Shown piece after piece: positions 56,518 through 64,000 of a DNA stretch of 64,000 bases. The DNA comes from Buddleja alternifolia (taxonomy: Eukaryota > Streptophyta > Magnoliopsida > Lamiales > Scrophulariaceae). How positions within the stretch are numbered: the first letter of the stretch is position 1; each line of letters opens with the position of its first letter. The notes under the pieces were generated by a model that saw only the letters and a program-made list of their open reading frames with translations, did no database searches and was not told where the DNA came from. The DNA is taken from positions 22,577,022 to 22,641,021 of the forward strand of contig CM033399.1 of NCBI GenBank assembly GCA_019426215.1, read 5' to 3'. The position numbers and the translations under genes were made by a program.

Positions 56518-58970
56518 CTAGAAGTGATCCCATGCCAAGGCACGGGATAGGATACTCAATGTGGAAAAAGAAAATTTAAAAATATATATTCATCATTGCA
56601 TAATTTGTTTATCTATAATCTAAAAAAATTTGACTCTATTTTAATAATTACTATCGAAAATTTCTTTTATATGGGTATTAAATTATATTTATTTTATTTA
56701 AAAAATAATAATAAAATATTGGAAATTATACTTAAAAATTATTTGAAATTAAAATGAGAGGTAATTGTCGTCATTAATACAAATTTTGATTTAATTTTGT
56801 TAATTATTATTGGTAAATTTAACCAAACATGATAAAAGGCGATTTAGCTAATTGGACGTAAATAATTACAATGAAGTGGAATTTATAATTATTATATTTA
56901 ATTATGATGAAAATCCTCAACTGCTACGTTGAAGAAATTCAATACATTGTCATACAGTGATATGCATGGGGAAGTAGGAGATTATAAACCATGCATACGA
57001 ATTTATCATGTAAACTTGAAAAAGAGAAAAGTAAATGGAACACATTGCCGATCAATGGTTATATAATTTGTGTATTCTTTTTGATTGCAAAATACAAGAT
57101 GTTTTGAAGGTTTACATAATTGTTTAAAAAATGCTACAACAATTAATATTACTCTAATATGAAATCTAAATAATTGCAATTATTCAATCCAAAAAAGAAC
57201 TCTAAACATTTGAATTAGAAAATAAATAATAAAAATATTTTAAAAGTAAACTCAACTCCTGTGCTCTTATTTCTTTAAAAATGGCCTCTACTACAGCATT
57301 TTCAACACTCTCCACATTTAATTTTTATTCCATATTAAGACCAATAAAATCTATCTAGCATCAGCCAGTAATTTTAACAAAGCGAAAATCAATTTGTGAT
57401 ATATAGATATTATAGTAGGATAGAATAGCAACAGACAAATTATTTAATCAACTAAACTTTCTTCTTGATGACTTATCTCTGATTTGTTGTATGACACATT
57501 TCATAGCTTGCTCGCAGTGCAAACGTGACCCCGACTCCGCTACCTCATTAGATTTTTTTCAATCATCCCTCTTTCACTTCTCGCAATAAAGAATACCCAC
57601 CTACTCCCCCCTCAATAGCATCCCTGAATACCCCAAACCGACATAAACACCCGACTTAGAAAGGATCTCTTTCGAATTCTCTAGACTTGAGAAGCTTGAT
57701 GCAGAAACTTCCCAATTCTTGATGATTTCACCTCCCTCGTCATGTTCCTTAGCTTAATCTGCAGCGCTGCTAGAGATTCAAAGTTTTTCTTAACACATTT
57801 GGGAGTAGTCAAAGTTTGATAGATGGTGAGGACTTGAAAACAAGCAAGACATAGAAGGCGGTGTGCTAGTAAATGAAAATACGGTCTCCTTTTGGGAGTA
57901 GTCAAAGTTTAATAATATTGTCTACATGAATCCTTTTTAGAGATTTAAAAAATTGCTTTGCGTTAATGGTCTATTTTTTCAATTTTTCTTTTTGGGGTTT
58001 TAATATTTCAATATTAATACCAAGTTAATTGGGTGCAGATATTATTATTAAAGTTGTTTAGTAAATATAATCAAGTTAAATGAGTAACACATCTGAAGCT
58101 TCTTCTACTTTTCCATTCCGGATTAATTCTAACTTCTCCTATCGTCATTCACATGTGTGCTTATTTGGATGATATAGATTAGAAAATTCAAGTCTATAGT
58201 AATTGCATTCTTACAATTGCCTATTCCATGACACTGTAATACATAGAAATTAAGATAACAAGAAAAAAAAATTGTAAAAGGTGTTAAGGAACAGATTAAA
58301 TGCAAGTGAATTCTCATTTGGAATTCTTCATCACTGAAAACAAATTTGTAAAACATTAAAAAAGGGAGCTCTAAACTTTAAATTAAAAAATAAAGTTTAA
58401 AATTTCTCATTCTCCAATAGCACAAATCTCTAAACATTTGAATAGAAACTAAAAATTACATCAACAAACTCAATGATCTCCTATTGCTCTCATTATTTCA
58501 AAAGTAGTTACTGTTGCATCATTTTGAACATCTTCCACTGATAATCTTTATTCCCAAGCTCTCAACAAAAAATTTGCTACATCTGTGGATATGAAGAAAA
58601 AAATAGACATTAGCACAATGCATGAATAATAATAAAAATTATTTAAATGAAAGATAAATAAATAAATTTATATATTTAATGCTCTTTCCACAAACTAATA
58701 TTAGGGTTCTTCAATACCTTATATTGTTGGATCTTGACAAATATAATTATATAAGTTATTTATTGGCTCATTTTTCATGCTCTCTTCCGTATAAAAAGTT
58801 CAAAGTGACAACCTCAAACGACTGTATTGAAGAATCTTCTTCCGCGTAAAAAGTTCTTCATAAAACATCTTCCATAATGCTAGCACTGATTTAAGATATC
58901 TAAGTGTTACCTTACTTTGGTAATTGCTAAATCGCAAAGTCTAAGCTATCTCCATTCAAGCGCTTAACCA
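56518..58970. other. AT-rich intergenic DNA, no supported gene
   Basis: A near-palindrome CCCATGCCAAGGCACGGG lies at 56530-56547, of the kind seen at plant transposon ends. A minus-strand reading near 57800-57681 (KKNFESLAALQIKLRNM) is mildly protein-like, but no start, splice pattern or family can be supported. Nothing else is seen. Confidence 0.4.
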
Positions 58971-58974
58971 AGCA

Positions 58975-59455
58975 CTTAGCTTTTTTAAAGTGTTCCAAGG
59001 ATTTGTGGCAAGAACCTTAATTATCGTCCAGGTGGAAATTCTAGTGGTCCTCAACTCCACAATCAAGCTCGTCCAACTTCTGCTTTCGGCCCACCACCAG
59101 GTTACCCTCCATCGCCCAATCCGCCATCTTCTGGTTATGTCTACCAATTAGTTCCAAGCCCAACAAGCCGAGTATCGCGGTGTGGTTAATGTCGTTGCTG
59201 AAACTACTTGGCTTCGAAATCTTCTCCTTGAGTTACATTGTCCTCTTACTACTGCCATTATTGTTTATTGTGATAAGATTAGTTCTGTTTATCTTTCGTC
59301 TAACCCGGTTCAGCACCAACGTACTAATCACACTGAATTGGATTTGCATATTGTACGAGAACGTGTTTCTCTTGGTGATGTTTGTGTGTTACATGTCCCG
59401 TCGTCCAGGTAATTTGCAGATATTTTTACGAAGGGTTTACCTGTTAGGTTAATAT
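58975..59455 (+). pseudogene. Copia deletion derivative: gag tail joined to RNase H
   Basis: 58985-59160 reads as a Gag tail (NYRPGGNSSGP, then PPPGYPPSP and GYVYQLVPSP). It passes at about 59165 directly into RNase H (AEYRGVVNVVAETTWLRNLL, YCDKISSVYLSSN, HVPSSR, one stop, FADIFTKGL). Protease, integrase and RT, roughly 3 kb, are missing. Both parts resemble the RE1-like Copia at 35352-39622, so this is one copy with a large internal deletion. Confidence 0.75.
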
Positions 59456-59782
59456 CCTCAAATGTCACTAGAGGATTAGAGAATATAAGGATATTATTAA
59501 ATTGTAACTGTTTCTTATTCTATCAATAAAAAGGTAATTCGTTGTTTACTATTATATTGGCATTTATATATTGTAATCATCTATCAGTCCATGAACACAT
59601 GAGTTAACTTTCTAAAGCACTAGAGAATTTTGATATTTGTGTACTAAAATAGTATGCAAGTCAATAATTCTCAATTGGGCGTTGGAAATCATGAAGACTT
59701 GTATGATGTGAGTTTTGACGAGAAAGGTGCCCGTCAATCACTAGAAAGTAGCAAAGACCGTCTTCATGATAGTGTTAGTGGC
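59456..59782 (+). other. Unassigned junction between two Copia remnants
   Basis: An LTR-like AT-rich stretch (TTATTCTATCAATAAAAAGG at 59517-59536 resembles a Copia R/U5 region) is followed by a short open reading from 59654 (MQVNNSQLGVGNHEDLYDV) that fuses into Copia gag at about 59783. The origin of this N-terminal piece is not recognised. Confidence 0.35.
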
Positions 59783-62700
59783 GATGAGGACTGGTATTTG
59801 TTAGATTCAAAAATAAAAACTTTGATGTACAATTCTGTCGATGCTAGTCTTCTTGATATTGTTACTGCCAAACAAATCTGGGACAACCTTGAATCATTTT
59901 TTAATAATAAACCATTCCGATCCCTTCACCTTCAAGAAAATTTTCAAAATTATAAAAAGGAAAATTTGTCAATTTCTGACTTCTGTCGTGATATGAAACG
60001 AATGTAGATAATCTCACCGATGTTGATTCTCCTATTAATAATCAAGAATTAGTTTTACAAATTCTTAACAATTTACCGGATTTATATAGTAGTACTATTG
60101 ATGTCATTACAAATCAACGTCCGTTTCCTAAATTTGCTCAAGCGCGTAACATGCTCTTACTCCACGAATCCCGAGATTCCCATAAAACCGTCCCCCCCCC
60201 CTTGATTCCTCTCTCCTTTTTTTTTCCTCAAAACTAAACCAATTTTCATAGTGATAATGGTCGTAGTAGAGGATGTGGTCGTGGTAAAAATTTTGGCCGC
60301 GGATTTGGTAGTGGTACCAATTATTATGGCAGCAACAATAATCAAAATTTCAGTAAACCAAATTATTCACAAATTCATAGGCCGCCCAATTCACTCCAGC
60401 AGCACCACCTATAATCATGGTCGCCAACACACCTGGATTCCTCCTCAACAACCAGGCCTTCCTCAGCATTATTTTAGTGGGCCTCCTCAACCGCAGCCCA
60501 ATCAGTTTTCGCCTTCAGTATATGGTCATGCATTCTCGACTCAATACCTTACGGGCCAGTTTCAATTTCTTCTTGCCGCCCAGCCAGCCCATTAGATTCT
60601 GCCAGATCCACGTGCACCTTATCCTATACGGCCCAGCATCTGTCACAACAACAACCCATGGATCTTTCTCACCTTTTTTCAATTATGACTGTTCAAACAC
60701 CCGATGAAACTGGTATATGGACTTGGGGGCCAGTGCACATATGACCTCTCAACCAGGTACACTTTCTTCTCTTATACATTATGATAATTCTATGTCAATA
60801 TTAGTTGGTAATGGTGCTATTTTACCTATTTCTCACACTGGCTCTACTTTTTTACCCTCCACCCACCTTTCTTCTGTTGAGTTTGACCCAAATGACTTTT
60901 CTGTGAAGGACCTTCCGATGGGCACCCTCCTCTTCTGCAGTGACAGTCAAGGCGACCTTTATCCCGTTCTTTCTTCACCTCTTCGCTCTACCCCATCTTC
61001 TGAAGCTCTCATCGCCGCCACTACTACTATCTGGCACAACCGTCTTGGACATCCCGGCTCTTCTGTTTTTAAGTTTTTAGTTTTTAGGAATTTAATTTCT
61101 TGTCAAAATTCATTATTACCGTTATGTAGTGCTTGTCAATTAGGGAAACATAAATTTTTTCTGTTTTTTAGTTCACACTCTACTACTTCTCGTGTTTTTG
61201 AAATTATACTTCGGATTTATGAACCTCGCCGGTCACTAGTGTTAGGAATTTCATGTTAGATGTTTTGATGATGACAATGAGGATTACTTGTTAGACCCCA
61301 AAATATGTAAGTTTGATTTTAGTAGAAATCATGTATAAGCTTTGAGCGTCAGAATTGTAATAGGCTTTATAGGCTTTGTTTTATCTTTTATTCTAGAAGT
61401 GTTAGGCGAAGTATTCTTAGACTGAGCGTCTGATAATTTCTGAGTGGGTTTATCAGTAGTTAAGTTTGAAGACTCAAGCGCCTGAAGTAAAGATTCCAAG
61501 CGTCCAAACGACCAGCTATATCAAGCGTTTACTAGGACATAAGTTATTCAAGGATGAATGAGTGTCTATCAATGACTGATTTCACCTGAATTTATTTCTA
61601 AGTCCAGAAGGAGTTTAATGCAAATATTCTCAGTGCATTAAGTGCCAACAGGCATTTAATTCTAATATATTAAATGCTGATAAGAGCATTAAATATGATA
61701 AGCTCTTTCGGACGTACGGAGAAGCCACCCCATTGGACCGTCAACTTTTACAGACTGCAGCACCAACTTTTGTGCAGCAGATTTTCAAGAAAAAGGACAA
61801 AAGTTGTTCACTCGCGGAAGTGAGAGACACGCGCTTGTGCATGTGTCAAACAGACGCTTTTTCCAAGAATGCCTATAAATAGGACTTCAACAACAAACCA
61901 AATACACGATTGATTCCAAGCAAAATTGTTGTTGAATTGAAATCTAATTCCTTAAACTGTTAGAAAAGCCAGAATATTCAAGCAAACATTCTCTTTGCTT
62001 TTCTTCAATTCCTGAGACAGTCAACTAATATCTCATACTTTCTTTTCGGAGAAACCTACATTACTATTGAGATATTCCCAGTTGTTTGAACTTTGTCAAA
62101 ATCAAACAAACCGTTTAGAAAAACCTCATCCAAGCCTCGCGATCTGTGTGAAGTCGAAGTTGGATACTTGCATTATTTCTGAGTGAAAGAAGCAAGAGGA
62201 TAGAAGTGTCTTGGAGCAGAAATCTGTGTGATAAAGGAGCTCAAGTCATCGACATCCATCTCTCCCTAATTTGTAGAAGATTCTGAGTGATTATTTGAGA
62301 ATCATTTTAGTGGATTGCCTCCAAGTGATCAAGGAGAAGAAGGTGCATAAATTGATTAAGTAAAACACAATCAAAAACCAAGCAACTGCAAACAGTTTGT
62401 GACGCTAAAAGCATTCAAACAAGAAGACTATAAAATCAATTCCGTTGTGCTAACACTGATCAAAGAAGTGAACACTTAGACCTATTTAGTTATAGTATTC
62501 AAGTCTTGAAGTCGAAGTTAACTTTCTAAAAACAGTCTTCAACAGACGCTCAGTCAAGCTCCTACTTCTCAAGCGTCCAACACAATTTTAATACGAAATT
62601 TTTAAGTCAAAAAAAACTTCAGGGTCTATTCAACTCCCCCCCCCCCTCTAGACCCTTTCGTATGCCACTTGGGACCAACAACTAGTGCTATTGTTTTTCG

Positions 62701-64000
62701 ACATTATGTTATTTTTTTAGATAATTTTTCCCATTTTTTATTGGTTTTTCCTATTCATCTCAAATCTGAAGTTTTTAATTTTTTTTAAACTATCATGCAT
62801 ATGTCAAAAATCAATTTAATCTTGAAATTAAGTCTTTCCAATGCGATCATGGTCGCGAGTTCGATAATAAGAATTTTCATACTCTTCTCAGTGGTCTAGG
62901 TATAACTTTTCATTTCTTTTGCCCTCACACGTCTCAACAAAATGGCAAGGCCAAATGCACTCTTCAATCTATAAACAATATCGTGCGTACCCTTCTCTTT
63001 CAAGCCTCTCTCCCGCCTACTTTTTGGGTTGAAGCATTCCATATGGCTACTCATCTTCTCAACTTACTCCCGACCACTAATCTAAATTATCGCACACCTT
63101 TTGAACTTTTGTACCACACTCCACCGGACTACTCTCACCTTCGTGTCTTTGGATGCTTGTGTTAGCCCAATCTTACCTCTGTCACCCCACACAAATTTGC
63201 TTCGTATTCTACTTCTTGCGTCTTTCTCGGGTTCCCGCAAAATCATCGTGTCTATCGCTGTTTAGATCTTTCCACTAATAAGATCATTTTTTCTCGTCAT
63301 GTCACTTTGGATGAATCCTCTTTTCCCTATGCCTCGTCTCCCATGCAGTCCACTGTTCATGACTACTCTTTTCTTGACCTGGACGATGACCTGCCTCCCC
63401 AGCTCCAACTTTTTCCCTTACTGCTCCCGTCGTGCCTAACCAGCCTCCTCTGCCGACCCTTCTACTCATTCCATGGTTACTCATTCCAAATCCAGCATCA
63501 CCCGTCTCCGTCAGCTTGTTAACCTTTCAGTTCTCTCTTCTCTCTCTTTCCTATCCCTTCAACTCCAACTCAAGCTCTATCCGACCCTAATTGAAAAGCC
63601 GCCATGCAAGCCAAAATCTCCGCTCTTTATTCTAATTCTACATGGGAGCTCGTTCTGTGTCCCCCTCTCACTAATATCGTTGGTTCCAAATGGATTTTTT
63701 GTCATAAATTTCGATCTGATCGCTCCCTCAAATGATACAAGGCTCGTCTAGTTGCTCAAGGATATACCCAGCAACTTAGCTTAGACTATGATGAAACTTT
63801 TAGTCCTCTTGTCAAGCCCGCCACCATTCGAATTTTCATAAGCCTTGCACTCTCTCGCTCTTGGCCTATTCATCAATTAGGCAGAAAGAATGCTTTTTTG
63901 CATGGCCATCTCAATGAAGTTGTCTTTATGAAACAACCCCCCAGCTTTATCGATTCCGCTTTCCTATTCATGTGTGTCATTTCAAGATGGCTCTCTATCG
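59783..64000 (+). pseudogene. Second decayed RE1-like Copia element, runs off the right edge
   Basis: Gag (DEDWYLLDSKIKTLMYN, TAKQIWDNLESFF) is followed by a Gly/Asn-rich tail in a shifted frame (about 60250-60340). The protease site reads MDLGASAHMT (60717-60746), with Leu in place of the second active-site residue. Next are VKDLPMGTLLF and the pre-integrase HNRLGHPG...CSACQLGKHK, then solo LTR C interrupts at 61240-62680. Integrase resumes (FQCDHGREFDN, TLLFQASLPPTFWVEAF), and the RT start ([20 protein letters not shown]) reaches the window end. Stops and frameshifts throughout. Its 3' LTR would lie beyond the window. Confidence 0.82.
61240..62680 (+). mobile_element. Solo LTR C (same SIRE-like family as A and B)
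   Basis: 1441 bases, TGTTAGGAATTTCATG ... CACTTGGGACCAACA, with the exact 5-base duplication ACTAG (61235-61239, 62681-62685). The uninterrupted target is seen in the sister Copia at about 52041-52058 (CACTAGTGCTAATG). Plus orientation. A 12-C run precedes TCTAGACCCTTTCG at 62636-62660. Confidence 0.94.

Noticed and set aside
57681..57905. Minus-strand frame of 74 codons as a host exon
   Set aside because: Slightly protein-like but without a start, splice context or recognised family. Kept only as a remark in the intergenic entry.

Overview
The window is plant nuclear DNA, almost certainly from a flowering plant and probably a eudicot. It is a repeat-rich, gene-poor block. The evidence is the set of plant-specific families present: Athila-type and Tat-type Ty3/Gypsy elements, several Ty1/Copia families, tRNA-derived SINEs, Mutator-like and hAT-like non-autonomous DNA elements, a plastid-type trnS-GGA fragment, and one small gene resembling the TPD1 family of secreted plant peptides. 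There is no bacterial gene organisation, CRISPR array or operon. Nearly every long reading frame is a broken piece of retrotransposon gag or pol.

Layout. 1-5931: 5' two-thirds of an Athila-type Gypsy element on the minus strand, running off the left edge. 5932-9413: AT-rich intergenic DNA with tandem repeats, four CG-rich palindromic motifs, and an unidentified host-like pseudogene on the minus strand split by a hAT-like element (7903-8933). 9414-31708: a four-level nest. A Tat-type Gypsy element (TSD TTATG) holds a Ty1/Copia element (10734-26715). That holds a solo LTR (17290-24878), which holds an Athila-like non-autonomous element (17310-23473, TSD GTATA). 32621-39773: an RE1-like Copia element (TSD AATTA) with a solo LTR inside its 5' LTR and a second, different LTR inside its body. 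39835-45781: DNA-transposon territory with a MITE, a Pack-MULE-like element, a SINE and two MULE-type MITEs. 46872-49207: a SINE split by a 2.1 kb Copia solo LTR (TSD CCCCC). 49802-50161: the TPD1-like gene, minus strand. 50420-54693: a decayed Copia element. 54696-56517: a second copy of the segment found at 43109-45781. 56518-58970: AT-rich DNA with nothing recognised. 58975-64000: a Copia deletion derivative, then a second decayed Copia element carrying a third solo LTR (TSD ACTAG) and running off the right edge.

The order of insertion can be read from target-site duplications, restored reading frames and filled/empty site pairs. Most structure is ordinary plant transposon nesting. The least explained observations are: clusters of short CG-rich palindromes, different in sequence but alike in style, in two Athila-type elements and a third locus; a chimeric Copia element with an internal foreign LTR; a filler patch holding two pieces of trnS-GGA; and an unidentified host pseudogene cut by two transposons. 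All homology calls are from reading the sequence, with no database search, so family and lineage names are provisional.
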